Positions 1 to 6,312 of a stretch of DNA of 10,083 nt are shown here, piece by piece. Position 1 is the first letter of the stretch. Each line of letters starts with the position of its first letter. Under the pieces are notes generated by a model. The model was given only the letters and a program-made list of their open reading frames with translations. It did not search any database and was not told the origin of the DNA. Where the stretch lies: positions 1-10,083 of the forward strand of contig CAZQAE010000125.1 of the NCBI GenBank assembly GCA_964591275.1. Reading direction: 5' to 3'. The position numbers and the translations under genes are program-made. The DNA comes from G963674685 sp964591275 (GTDB taxonomy: Bacteria; Lernaellota; Lernaellaia; JACKCT01).

Positions 1-69
1 GAATTCTTTCGCCGTCAGGAGTTTCGGATTTTTCAAACATAAGGAAATTCCAATTCAAGGGGATTTTTC

Positions 70-903
70 ATGGCCGTAACCAAGCAGGAAATCACCAAGC
101 TGAACAACAAAGCCCGACAAATCCGCAAACGCATCGTCGAAGTGACCGAGCGATGCGGCGGAAGCCACCTCGGCGGGGCCATGAGCCAGACGGACATCCT
201 CGTCGCGCTCTATTACAAGTACATGAAAATCGATCCCAAGAAACCGAAATGGGCGAACCGGGATCGCTTCATCCTCTCCAAGGGGCATGGCGGCGTCGGC
301 CACGCAGTGATCCTGGGCGACCTGGGATTTTTCCCGGACAAGGATCTGGACAAATTCAACAAAACAGGATCGCCTTTCGCCATGCATCTGGACCGCACGA
401 AGGTCAAGGGCGTGGACGCTTCGACGGGATCGCTGGCCCACGGTTTGGCCATTGGCGAGGGCATGGCCATGGGCGCACGGTTAACGAAGAAGAAGTGGCA
501 CACCTACGTGGTCATGTCCGATGGCGAAATGAACGAAGGCACCACTTGGGAGGCCGCCATGTCGGGGGCAATGTTCAAAATCACGAACATGACGGCGTTC
601 GTTGACCGAAACATGCTCACCATCGACGGACGAACTGAAGAGATCATGGGAATCGAGCCATTCAAGGATAAATGGGAGGCCTTCGGGTGGCGCGTCGTGG
701 AAGTTGACGGCCACGACATGAAGCAACTGTGCGACGCGATTGAGCAATCCCATAAAGAAAAAGAAAAGCCCTTCATCATCATCGCAAAAACGGTGAAGGG
801 AAAAGGAATCGACTTCATGGAAGACCTGCCCAAATGGCATTACGCCGGCCTGGACAGCGATACGGCGAAAAAAGCCATGAAGTCGCTCGATAAAAAGAAA
901 TAA
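70..903 (+). CDS. tkt: Transketolase, N-terminal (TPP-binding) subunit
   Basis: This 277-residue protein is the thiamine-diphosphate-binding half of a split transketolase. Together with the next gene it would move two-carbon ketol units between sugar phosphates in the cytosolic non-oxidative pentose phosphate pathway. Visible motifs are GSHLGG (31-36, His33), SKGHG (70-74, His73), GSLAHGL (120-126), the TPP/Mg motif SDGEMNEG (150-157) followed by WEA (160-162) and VDRN (178-181), and KGKGIDFME (243-251) near the end. The first residue of the usual GDG triplet is Ser, a substitution I recall as tolerated in the family. The length suits a stand-alone N-terminal subunit rather than a full-length enzyme of about 650 residues. 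The start is set by AAGGGGA at 57-63, six bases before the ATG. The identification is firm; DXP synthase is excluded by overall layout and motif pattern. Confidence 0.96.
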   Translation: MAVTKQEITKLNNKARQIRKRIVEVTERCGGSHLGGAMSQTDILVALYYKYMKIDPKKPKWANRDRFILSKGHGGVGHAVILGDLGFFPDKDLDKFNKTGSPFAMHLDRTKVKGVDASTGSLAHGLAIGEGMAMGARLTKKKWHTYVVMSDGEMNEGTTWEAAMSGAMFKITNMTAFVDRNMLTIDGRTEEIMGIEPFKDKWEAFGWRVVEVDGHDMKQLCDAIEQSHKEKEKPFIIIAKTVKGKGIDFMEDLPKWHYAGLDSDTAKKAMKSLDKKK

Positions 904-972
904 CGCGGAACGATAAACGCCTGCGCGCACTGACAATAAAGCGCTTTTGGAATAGCGAAAAAGGAGCAATCG

Positions 973-1980
973 ATGGCGATTGGAATCACCTGGACGATCG
1001 ACGACGCAGACCATATGACCCAGGCGGAAATTTACGGCGAGGTCCTCACGAAACTCGGTGAGAAAAACAAAAAGATCATCGCCATGACCGCCGACTTGGC
1101 CGGTTCCACGAAAATCGGTGCCTTCCAAAAAAAGCACCCGGACCGATTTTTGAACTTCGGAATCCAGGAAGCGAATATGATCGGTTTCGCGTCGGGTCTG
1201 GCCGAGGCGGGCCTGATCCCCGTGGTCTCCACCTTCGCTGTTTTTGCGGCCCTGCGCTGCGCGGAACATGTCCGCACCGACCTGTGTTATAACCAGCGCA
1301 ACGTGAAAATCATCGCCACGCACGCTGGCACCAGTTTCGGCCCGGCGGGAACGACGCATCACTGCACCGAAGACATCGGAGTCATGCGAACCTTCGCCAA
1401 TATGACGGTCATTGCCCCGGCGGACGCCTTCGAAACCGCCAAGGCTACGGCGGCAGCCATCGAGCACGACGGACCGGTCTATATCCGCATCGGGCGATCC
1501 TTTGAACCACCCTATTGGAAAAACCTCAATTTCGACTGGGAGATCGGCAAGGCCATCGAAATCCGCGAGGGAAGCGACCTGACGGTCATCGCCTGCGGCT
1601 GGACTGTGGGCAGCGCCGCCGAAGCCGCAGACCGCGCAAAGCAGCAAGGTCTGTCGGTGCGCGTGTTGGACATGCACACAATCAAGCCGCTGGACAACGA
1701 TGCGGTAATGAAGGCGCTTATCGATACGCGACGGATTATTACCTGCGAGGATCACAACGTCATCGGCGGACTCGGCGACGCAGTAGCCGACCTCATCGCA
1801 CGCAGCGGCAAGGGATGCGTGCTGCGCAAACTCGGCGTGCAGGACCGGTTTTCTCCGCACGGTTCGCCGGAAGACATCCAGCACATGAACAAAATCGACG
1901 CCGACGGCATTGAAGACGCGATTCAGGATGTCATGAAAATGGAATTTGAAACAGACGAAGACTGGGAAGATGAAATTTAG
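973..1980 (+). CDS. tkt: Transketolase, C-terminal subunit
   Basis: This 335-residue protein supplies the pyrimidine-binding (PP) and C-terminal domains of the split transketolase and should form the active heteromer with the product of 70-903. The PP domain carries TADLAGS (39-45) and FGIQEANMIG (62-71), in which Glu66 is the expected TPP-activating glutamate; GTTHH (126-130) and EDIG (133-136) follow. The C-terminal domain includes DMHTIKPLD (233-241) and CEDHNVIGGLGDAV (258-271). A short acidic tail (325-335) ends the chain. AAGGAG at 961-966 lies six bases before the ATG. The 69-base gap after the first subunit has no terminator-like hairpin with a T-tract, so cotranscription is likely. 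The stop codon is followed at once by a REP-like palindrome. The fold and pairing are confident; sugar specificity is inferred from the family. Confidence 0.96.
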   Translation: MAIGITWTIDDADHMTQAEIYGEVLTKLGEKNKKIIAMTADLAGSTKIGAFQKKHPDRFLNFGIQEANMIGFASGLAEAGLIPVVSTFAVFAALRCAEHVRTDLCYNQRNVKIIATHAGTSFGPAGTTHHCTEDIGVMRTFANMTVIAPADAFETAKATAAAIEHDGPVYIRIGRSFEPPYWKNLNFDWEIGKAIEIREGSDLTVIACGWTVGSAAEAADRAKQQGLSVRVLDMHTIKPLDNDAVMKALIDTRRIITCEDHNVIGGLGDAVADLIARSGKGCVLRKLGVQDRFSPHGSPEDIQHMNKIDADGIEDAIQDVMKMEFETDEDWEDEI

Positions 1981-2004
1981 TGTAGGAGCGACATTCTTGT
2001 CGCG
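1981..2004 (+). repeat. REP-like palindrome, copy 1 (compact form)
   Basis: The unit begins TGTAGGAGC immediately after the transketolase stop. It contains a perfect 6-bp stem, GCGACA (1988-1993) with TGTCGC (1998-2003), around a four-base loop TTCT. The TGTAGGAGC head plus stem resembles known bacterial REP elements such as those of Pseudomonas. Related copies with enlarged loops occur at 6170-6218 and 9901-9954. There is no T-tract, so it is not a canonical terminator, though it could stabilise the transcript end. Confidence 0.7.
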
Positions 2005-2030
2005 TCTTGCTGTCGTGGGCATCAATCCTT

Positions 2031-2051
2031 CTCGATGCCGTTAGCGTCGAG
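2031..2051 (+). repeat. Small hairpin in the tkt to SCP2-like gap
   Basis: CTCGATGC (2031-2038) pairs with GCGTCGAG (2044-2051) through one T-G wobble around a five-base loop. No T-tract follows. It may be a folded leader element or a repeat remnant; no function can be assigned. Confidence 0.4.
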
Positions 2052-2076
2052 GAAGATGCGTAAGAGATAATCTGCC

Positions 2077-2091
2077 GGCGGTCATACCGCC
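2077..2091 (+). repeat. Small hairpin just upstream of the SCP2-like gene
   Basis: GGCGGT (2077-2082) pairs perfectly with ACCGCC (2086-2091) around CAT. The AAGGA ribosome binding site of the next gene starts three bases later at 2094. The stem is short but perfect, and could affect translation start or simply be an REP remnant. Confidence 0.4.
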
Positions 2092-2104
2092 ATAAGGACC
2101 GATC

Positions 2105-2881
2105 ATGGATGTGGAAAAACTGAAAGCTACGCTGTATTTGCAAAGCGCCCTCCCCTTGGCGAAAGTGCTGCGGGAAGAATACGCGCCGCTATTCGACCGG
2201 CTCCATTATCAATTCAACGCCGTCGTCCAGTTCTCCATCAAAGAGGAACCGGAGATGGGCACACAGCTCATCTTCAAAAACGGGCTGCTTGACGTGGCTT
2301 TCGGCGTTGACCCCAACGCGACGGTGACTTTCGATTTTCCGACAAAAGTCGCCTTCAGCGGGTTCATGGGGGGTAAAATGGGCGCTCAGTATCTGCCGAA
2401 GGTCAAGAACCTTTGGCGACTGGACGTAATAGCGCGTGTGCTGCCGATTTTGCTGGGTTTGAAAATTCTCGATCCCGGCAATATTCCCACGAGCCCCAAG
2501 AAAAAAGCCTTCAAGGTCAAGATGGTCCTGTTTTTCATCACCAATGCGCTGTCTCGGCTCAACAAATCCGGCCTGCCGGAAATGAACGAATGGACCAAAA
2601 TGCAGCCGGAGCGCATCTACCAGTGGACCGTGAAAGACGGACCGGCGGCTTATCTTCGCGTCAAGGCCGGAAAAACCAAAAGCGGGCACGGCGTTTATCA
2701 GCGACGCGGCCCTTTCGTCCACATGATCTTTCCGGATATCGAAGGCGCATTCAAGGTTTTGACCAATCAGGCCCCCCTCGTCGAGGCCGTATCAAAAGGC
2801 TTTGTGAAAACCGAAGGTTCCCTCGAATACAGCAAGGATGTCGGCGATTTCATGCAATTGATCGAGTCGATGCTCCAGTAA
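2105..2881 (+). CDS. Putative tandem SCP2-like lipid-binding protein
   Basis: This 258-residue protein has no signal peptide and no confident transmembrane span. Its two ends both look like SCP2/sterol-carrier-type folds. In residues about 38-120, a strand-rich stretch (VVQFSIKEE, TQLIFKNGLLDVAFG, ATVTFDFPTKVAFSGFMGGK) matches the pattern of a ligand-binding sheet followed by the short 'F..F..G' helix. In residues about 170-258, YQWTVKDGPAAYLRVKAG leads into HMIFPDIEGAFKVLTNQ and then a C-terminal helix region. A basic, hydrophobic linker (about 128-155) joins them. If right, the protein binds or carries a lipid or acyl ligand in the cytosol; this is inference from pattern, not a recognised named family. 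AAGGA at 2094-2098 lies six bases before the ATG. The 124-base gap from transketolase leaves operon membership unclear. Confidence 0.72.
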   Translation: MDVEKLKATLYLQSALPLAKVLREEYAPLFDRLHYQFNAVVQFSIKEEPEMGTQLIFKNGLLDVAFGVDPNATVTFDFPTKVAFSGFMGGKMGAQYLPKVKNLWRLDVIARVLPILLGLKILDPGNIPTSPKKKAFKVKMVLFFITNALSRLNKSGLPEMNEWTKMQPERIYQWTVKDGPAAYLRVKAGKTKSGHGVYQRRGPFVHMIFPDIEGAFKVLTNQAPLVEAVSKGFVKTEGSLEYSKDVGDFMQLIESMLQ

Positions 2882-2944
2882 AGCCAAGTATAAATACCCC
2901 TCACTTCCCGCGCCAACTGCTGTAACAGGCTATTTGTGATGTTA

Positions 2945-2971
2945 GCAAAGCCAATAATGACAGGGCTTTGC
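2945..2971 (+). repeat. Perfect 8-bp hairpin downstream of the SCP2-like gene
   Basis: GCAAAGCC (2945-2952) pairs with GGCTTTGC (2964-2971) around an 11-base loop that ends in AATGACAG. There is no following T-tract, so a terminator role is doubtful. The segment AATGACAGGG...CTTTGC recurs at 3146-3167 with six bases more between the two parts, so the hairpin is probably built from the same dispersed repeat. Confidence 0.5.
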
Positions 2972-3003
2972 GCGGGTCGTGAAATAATTTTACCCAAAAT
3001 AAT

Positions 3004-3162
3004 GCGCCAATTTTGTCATTTAAGAGCGATGCTGACGAAGTCTGCGAGTCGAGGAATCCCTTCAACGTAGCCGGTTGGAAGCCAGTTGTTTAGGCGCTGC
3101 CGCAATTTTTGAAGGGATTTCTCCACTGCGCTTCGCTCCGGTCGAAATGACAGGGTTGGCGC
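3004..3162. repeat. Inverted pair of a dispersed intergenic repeat
   Basis: The right arm (3109-3162) begins TTGAAGGGATT, runs through a CTCCACTGCGCTTCGCTCC core to AAATGACAGGG and ends TTGGCGC. The reverse complement of the left arm (3004-3065) begins TTGAAGGGATT, continues CCTCGACT and ends AAATGACAAAATTGGCGC. The outer 11 bases match exactly and the inner 18 differ at three positions; the middles differ in length (62 against 54 bases). A 43-base spacer (3066-3108) lies between. The right arm read on the minus strand translates as the familiar spurious peptide FRPERSAVEKSL, which I recall from intergenic repeats in many bacterial genomes. The arrangement suggests two insertions in opposite orientation or a MITE-like unit. 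Confidence 0.65.
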
Positions 3163-3165
3163 TTT

Positions 3166-3189
3166 GCTCTTAGTCGAAATGACAATTTT
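3166..3189 (+). repeat. Degenerate third piece of the dispersed repeat
   Basis: GCTCTTAGTCGAAATGACA followed by ATTTTT repeats the GCTC..GTCGAAATGACA part of the right arm (3135-3152). It also resembles the reverse complement of the left arm (GCTCTTAAATGACA). It sits four bases beyond the inverted pair, in direct orientation with the right arm. Confidence 0.5.
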
Positions 3190-3672
3190 TACGTTGACTT
3201 TCAAGACGTTTGAAAAACCGACTGCAGCGCAAATAGCTCTGGAACAAGCGATACTTGATTATTCCCACCCAGTGAACCACTATTGCGTTCGTAAATACGA
3301 AAACAATGATTCTGGCTATTTCAGCGCGGCGTCGCTCGGCGGCGGCATTCGTGGGAAGCACAGCCTACACTGATCCCGGAAGCCTGGGCGAGGGAAGCCT
3401 GGTATTTCTCGTTGCCATCGACCAAATATTAAACAGACGCAATCCGATGGCCTGTTCCATCGACCATGCCAAAAAGGTTTATATGGATAGCTTCTTCGGG
3501 CTTTTCGATAGTTACCCCACCGGATTCTACTTCCAGAATTTCCTTGGCTTTTAGGTTTAAGGCGATCCGGCCCTGAAATATCCCAACGTGTTTGAAGATT
3601 GAAAGCCTTAGGTTTAAATGCAGCTTATGTTGTGACCTGTGGAACAAAATGGTATTTTAAAATTTACATTTA

Positions 3673-3702
3673 TTGAAAATCTGCTTAACTTTTGTGCGTA
3701 AT
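3673..3702 (+). promoter_or_regulatory. Weak candidate promoter for the Asp-rich lipoprotein gene
   Basis: Within AT-rich DNA, TTGAAA (3673-3678) resembles a -35 box. CGTAAT (3697-3702), 18 bases on, matches four of six positions of the -10 consensus. The leader to the ATG would be about 35 bases and includes the strong AGGAGG at 3731-3736. The match is weak and other placements are possible. Confidence 0.25.
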
Positions 3703-3742
3703 GATCGAAATGTAAAAAATAGACTGTTTTAGGAGGTAGTTT

Positions 3743-5389
3743 ATGAGTTTGAAGACACTGATTACTCAGATCCGATTTTTGGCAATCATCCTAGCCCTGT
3801 TTTCCCTATGCTTTAGCGTCGCATGCGGCTGCGGCGACGACGATGACGACGACAATAACAGCGGCGACGACGATGTGAACGATGATGCCGACGACGATGT
3901 TGACGATGATGTCGATGACGATGTCGACGATGATGTGGATGACGACACGGGCGATCCGGAAATGTATTTCTCCGACGAACCCTGCCCAATCGCCAGGGCT
4001 AACACAGCCAGCATAACTGGCGTCGTTAATAGCACGGGCGGCGATGCTCTTTCCGGTCATGTTCAAGCGCTCGATCTCGCCGGCGAGGTCAACGGATACG
4101 GAAACTTTTACCTTTGCGACGTGCCGACCGACGGACCCGTTGGAATCACGGTCCGTTTCGACCCCATGGGGTGGCAGACCTTTGCTCCGGCATCCAAGCG
4201 CGTCATCGTGATCCCAAATGAGGATGTTCTGGTTAATTTCTACGCCAAGGCCAGCACTCCTGTTTGGATGTCCGCCGATGACGTTCTAAGCGGAGCGGCT
4301 GTTAGCGACTTTTTGGGCACGACGATTACCTTCCAGGGCAGCCCATTCCAAACGGCTGGCGGCGATTCTTATGTCGGTGAGGCGACGGTTGAGGTGACAA
4401 CCTACGACGCGTCGGATACGACGGATCTTCTCGCCTTTCCCGGCGATTTCGTCGGCGTCGATGGCGAAACGGAAACTGGGCTCTATTCGTTGGGATTTGT
4501 TGATGTGCGCATCTTCGATGCGAACTACAACCCCCTCCAACTGACGACCGGGCAAGATGCGAACATGCTTTTCCCCATCATCAATCTCGTTGGCGACGAG
4601 ACCGAGATACCCATGTGGTTTTATGACGAGGAACTGGCCATCTGGGTGCGGCAGGGTTCCGGAATCGTCAATCTCGTTGACGGAACCATCACCTACGATG
4701 CCGACCATTTCACAACCTGGAACGCCGACAAGCCGATCACGCAGACGGATTGCGTGACAGGGCAAGCGCAGGACGACCAGGGCGATCCATTCCCCGGCGC
4801 CACGATTCAGGGCGCTGGCGCCGGCATGACGTATTCGAACCCAAACGGCGATTTCTGTCTGAACTTCTTTCCGGGAGCCGCCTTCGATATCCTCGGCGCA
4901 GCTTTTATGGGAAGTATTTATTACAACACTCCCAATCCCGTAGCTTTTACCGGGCTTACACAAGGTGGATTCTCCTGCGACAACCCGGCGGACTGCACGC
5001 CTCTTGGCTCGCCGGTCGTCCTCGTCGCCCAGGAGGAACTCACCGGGTTCTGTCTTGATATCGTTTTCCAGGGTCCTGATGCCGGAGCCCTGGACCCCAT
5101 CTTCCTCTCGGATGGCATTCTGGAAATTGTCGATCAAGCTATTGGAGGGATTTACAGCGGACCGATTACCGGTGAGACCATGTGCATTGAGGTTCCCGCA
5201 GGGCATACACTGAATATCTATGCCAACGCTTTTGGTGATGCCCAGGAGGCGTTCTGTCAGATTTTGACTTTCAACGGTGAGACAGATCTCTGGGACATTG
5301 TCATTACGGACGATGCCGCGCAATGCGGCAACGATGAATGCGACGATCTCGTCATGCTATGCGAAGTTTTCGGTGGCCCCGGGAAATAA
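3743..5389 (+). CDS. Asp-rich surface lipoprotein with carboxypeptidase-regulatory-like domains
   Basis: This 548-residue protein is probably exported and lipid-anchored. A hydrophobic signal (12-27) leads to Cys28 in SVAC; Ser at -3 is an unusual lipobox residue, and Cys30 is an alternative. Residues 32-71 form an Asp linker with DDDV units in register (50-68), encoded by a 12-base tandem repeat at about 3890-3949. Then come a carboxypeptidase-regulatory/CNA-B-like beta domain (about 88-165, starting ITGVVNSTGGDALSGHVQA) and a region like CILP/FAM171 proteins (about 175-330, with IPMWFYDEELAIWVRQGSG and DHFTTWNADKP). A second regulatory-like domain follows (about 337-428, from VTGQAQDDQGDPFPGATIQG), then a Cys-containing C-terminal beta region. 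No catalytic site is visible; a structural or adhesive role is inferred. AGGAGG at 3731-3736 sets the start. It is probably monocistronic, with a terminator at 5427-5456. Confidence 0.85.
   Translation: MSLKTLITQIRFLAIILALFSLCFSVACGCGDDDDDDNNSGDDDVNDDADDDVDDDVDDDVDDDVDDDTGDPEMYFSDEPCPIARANTASITGVVNSTGGDALSGHVQALDLAGEVNGYGNFYLCDVPTDGPVGITVRFDPMGWQTFAPASKRVIVIPNEDVLVNFYAKASTPVWMSADDVLSGAAVSDFLGTTITFQGSPFQTAGGDSYVGEATVEVTTYDASDTTDLLAFPGDFVGVDGETETGLYSLGFVDVRIFDANYNPLQLTTGQDANMLFPIINLVGDETEIPMWFYDEELAIWVRQGSGIVNLVDGTITYDADHFTTWNADKPITQTDCVTGQAQDDQGDPFPGATIQGAGAGMTYSNPNGDFCLNFFPGAAFDILGAAFMGSIYYNTPNPVAFTGLTQGGFSCDNPADCTPLGSPVVLVAQEELTGFCLDIVFQGPDAGALDPIFLSDGILEIVDQAIGGIYSGPITGETMCIEVPAGHTLNIYANAFGDAQEAFCQILTFNGETDLWDIVITDDAAQCGNDECDDLVMLCEVFGGPGK
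3890..3949 (+). repeat. 12-base tandem repeat coding DDDV units
   Basis: Four successive units of the form GAY-GAY-GAT-GTN, plus a fifth ending GACACG, encode DDDV-DDDV-DDDV-DDDV-DDDT (residues 50-69). Synonymous third bases alternate between units, so the array is not freshly duplicated. It is in frame, so unit gain or loss would change only linker length. Confidence 0.75.
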
Positions 5390-5426
5390 ATCTTCGGCCA
5401 TCAGACCATTAATGGAAAATTGCTAA

Positions 5427-5456
5427 GGATCGGGGCGTAGGCCCCGGTCCCTTTTT
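5427..5456 (+). terminator. Rho-independent terminator of the Asp-rich lipoprotein gene
   Basis: GGATCGGGGC (5427-5436) pairs with GCCCCGGTCC (5441-5450) over ten pairs, one a T-G wobble, around the tetraloop GTAG. C and then TTTTT (5452-5456) follow. It lies 37 bases after the stop codon, and the strong GC stem plus T-run is a textbook intrinsic terminator. Confidence 0.9.
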
Positions 5457-5531
5457 CTCTCGTGACGATTTTTTTTCCGGACGAAGCGCAAACGGTTTTT
5501 TTGCATTTCTTTTTAGGTTAATATCCGGCCC

Positions 5532-6155
5532 ATGAAACACTATTTCCTCACCCTATTTCTTGTCATGATTGCCATTGGTCTTGCGGGGTGCGCGAAACGC
5601 ACCGTCGATCCCGATGTCGTTTATCAGCAAAACTACTCCAGCTACCTGAAGGTGCTCGGTGAGTGGACACGCAATAACAAGATCTACCACAACTTCGATA
5701 CTGAACTGATTGTCGATGCAACCTGGTATTCCAAGGTCTTTCGCGATGCCCTTCGGAAAGAGAAGGCACGGGTGGAAAAGCTGCCGGAAGAAGAGATCGC
5801 CATTCTGGAGCGCAAGGACAGCGAAGAGTTAAAAACGATGGTGCGCTTTTTGGTGTCGGCCTACGCTCCGCGCGGTTACCGGATGAACCTGGCCGATCCG
5901 GATCCGAGCTTTCGACTTTGGCTCAGCGATGTGAAAGGCCGGCGGACCGCTCCGGTCATCGTCAAATCCATAAAGTTCAAACGAAAAGCCGACCGCATGT
6001 ATTTTCCCTATGTGTCCGAATGGGCCTCGGTATATGAGGTTGTTTTTCCCAGGTATTCCAACGAGGGCCAGGAACTGATCCTTTCCGGCGCGAAAGTCAC
6101 GCTGTCCGCCGCCGGCATACAGGGCGAAGCCCGCCTCGAATGGGACGTTCCATGA
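5532..6155 (+). CDS. Conserved lipoprotein of unknown function
   Basis: This 207-residue protein has a short signal peptide and a good lipobox, LAGC, with Cys20 as the predicted lipidated residue. Ala at +2 does not signal inner-membrane retention, so outer-membrane anchoring is plausible. The mature part follows a pattern I associate with an uncharacterised deltaproteobacterial lipoprotein family. It shows WTRNNKIYHNFDTELIVDATW (45-65), then YSKVFRDALRKE, a charged helix (about 74-102), VRFLVSAYAP (104-113), FRLWLSD (127-133), PVIVKSIKF (141-149), YFPYVSEWASVYEVVFP (157-173) and a beta-rich end with GEARLEW. No enzyme motif is visible. It has no recognisable ribosome binding site, and TAATAT at 5519-5524 lies seven bases before the ATG, so the message may be leaderless. 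The upstream terminator makes it a separate unit. Confidence 0.82.
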   Translation: MKHYFLTLFLVMIAIGLAGCAKRTVDPDVVYQQNYSSYLKVLGEWTRNNKIYHNFDTELIVDATWYSKVFRDALRKEKARVEKLPEEEIAILERKDSEELKTMVRFLVSAYAPRGYRMNLADPDPSFRLWLSDVKGRRTAPVIVKSIKFKRKADRMYFPYVSEWASVYEVVFPRYSNEGQELILSGAKVTLSAAGIQGEARLEWDVP

Positions 6156-6169
6156 AAGTCAGTCATTAG

Positions 6170-6218
6170 TGTAGGAGCAACATTTCCTGTTCTGAGCAGG
6201 GTCAAAGGGTTGTCGCGA
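6170..6218 (+). repeat. REP-like palindrome, copy 2, with a 28-base loop
   Basis: The head TGTAGGAGC (6170-6178) matches copy 1 exactly. The left arm is GCAACA (6177-6182) and the right arm TGTCGC (6211-6216), pairing at five of six positions. The loop, 28 bases instead of four, contains CCTGTTCTGAGC followed by GTCAAAGG. This resembles the widespread dispersed repeat of the form CCTGTCCTGAGC...GTCGAAGG. One short repeat therefore seems to sit inside the loop of another. Confidence 0.5.
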
Positions 6219-6260
6219 AAATCAGAAAGCGCCATTCCAAGCCGCAATCTGGCTCTGCTC

Positions 6261-6295
6261 ATTGTTAATTGCTAATTGCTAATTGTTTATTGTTA
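6261..6295 (+). repeat. Five-copy heptamer tandem repeat upstream of rsmD
   Basis: The array reads ATTGTTA, ATTGCTA, ATTGCTA, ATTGTTT, ATTGTTA without spacers. It lies 17 bases before the rsmD ATG at 6313. It is AT-rich in otherwise GC-rich surroundings. It could be a promoter-proximal binding array or a slippage-prone simple repeat; nothing in the sequence decides this. Confidence 0.75.
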
Positions 6296-6312
6296 CCGGG
6301 TTGAAATATCCC

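Larger units (their letters stand above)
2882..3742. other. 861-base intergenic region without a convincing gene
   Basis: I see no open frame here with both a ribosome binding site and protein-like composition. The left part (about 2945-3190) is made of hairpins and dispersed repeats, listed separately. The middle (about 3200-3550) has short overlapping frames on both strands, none recognised; it could be a decayed gene. It includes a 10-base direct repeat GGAAGCCTGG at 3378-3387 and 3393-3402. TTAGGTTTAA occurs twice, at 3551-3560 and 3608-3617. From about 3640 to 3730 the DNA becomes AT-rich and probably holds the promoter of the Asp-rich lipoprotein gene. Confidence 0.6.

Noticed and set aside
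1..69. Tail of an upstream gene
   Set aside because: One frame is open to TAA at 40-42, but 13 codons are too few to tell coding from non-coding sequence.
1981..2004. Hairpin after transketolase as an intrinsic terminator
   Set aside because: The stem is only six pairs and no T-run follows; its similarity to other copies marks it as a REP-like repeat.
481..2025. 514-codon open frame on the minus strand across both transketolase genes
   Set aside because: It is antisense to two firmly identified genes, its translation is low-complexity in Arg, Val and His with no known motif, and it spans the intergenic gap. Such frames follow from codon bias on the sense strand.
3016..3204. 62-codon minus-strand frame containing FRPERSAVEKSL
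   Set aside because: This is the translation of a dispersed intergenic repeat that gives the same spurious peptide in many genomes.
3164..3554. Two overlapping plus-strand frames of 69 and 82 codons
   Set aside because: Neither has a convincing ribosome binding site or recognisable sequence, and the first begins within the repeat cluster.
3429..3647. 72-codon minus-strand frame
   Set aside because: It starts at TTG without a ribosome binding site and matches no family I know; it is covered under the possible remnant.
4286..5323. 345-codon minus-strand frame inside the Asp-rich lipoprotein gene
   Set aside because: It has no recognisable motif and lies antisense to a gene with a strong ribosome binding site, signal peptide, domain structure and terminator.
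6261..6295. Heptamer array as CRISPR or a replication-origin iteron set
   Set aside because: The units are seven bases without spacers, and no cas, rep or dnaA gene or DnaA-box cluster is nearby.
6283..6312. TTG start giving a ten-residue longer RsmD
   Set aside because: It lies inside the heptamer repeat, lacks a ribosome binding site, and the family N-terminus begins at the ATG 6313.
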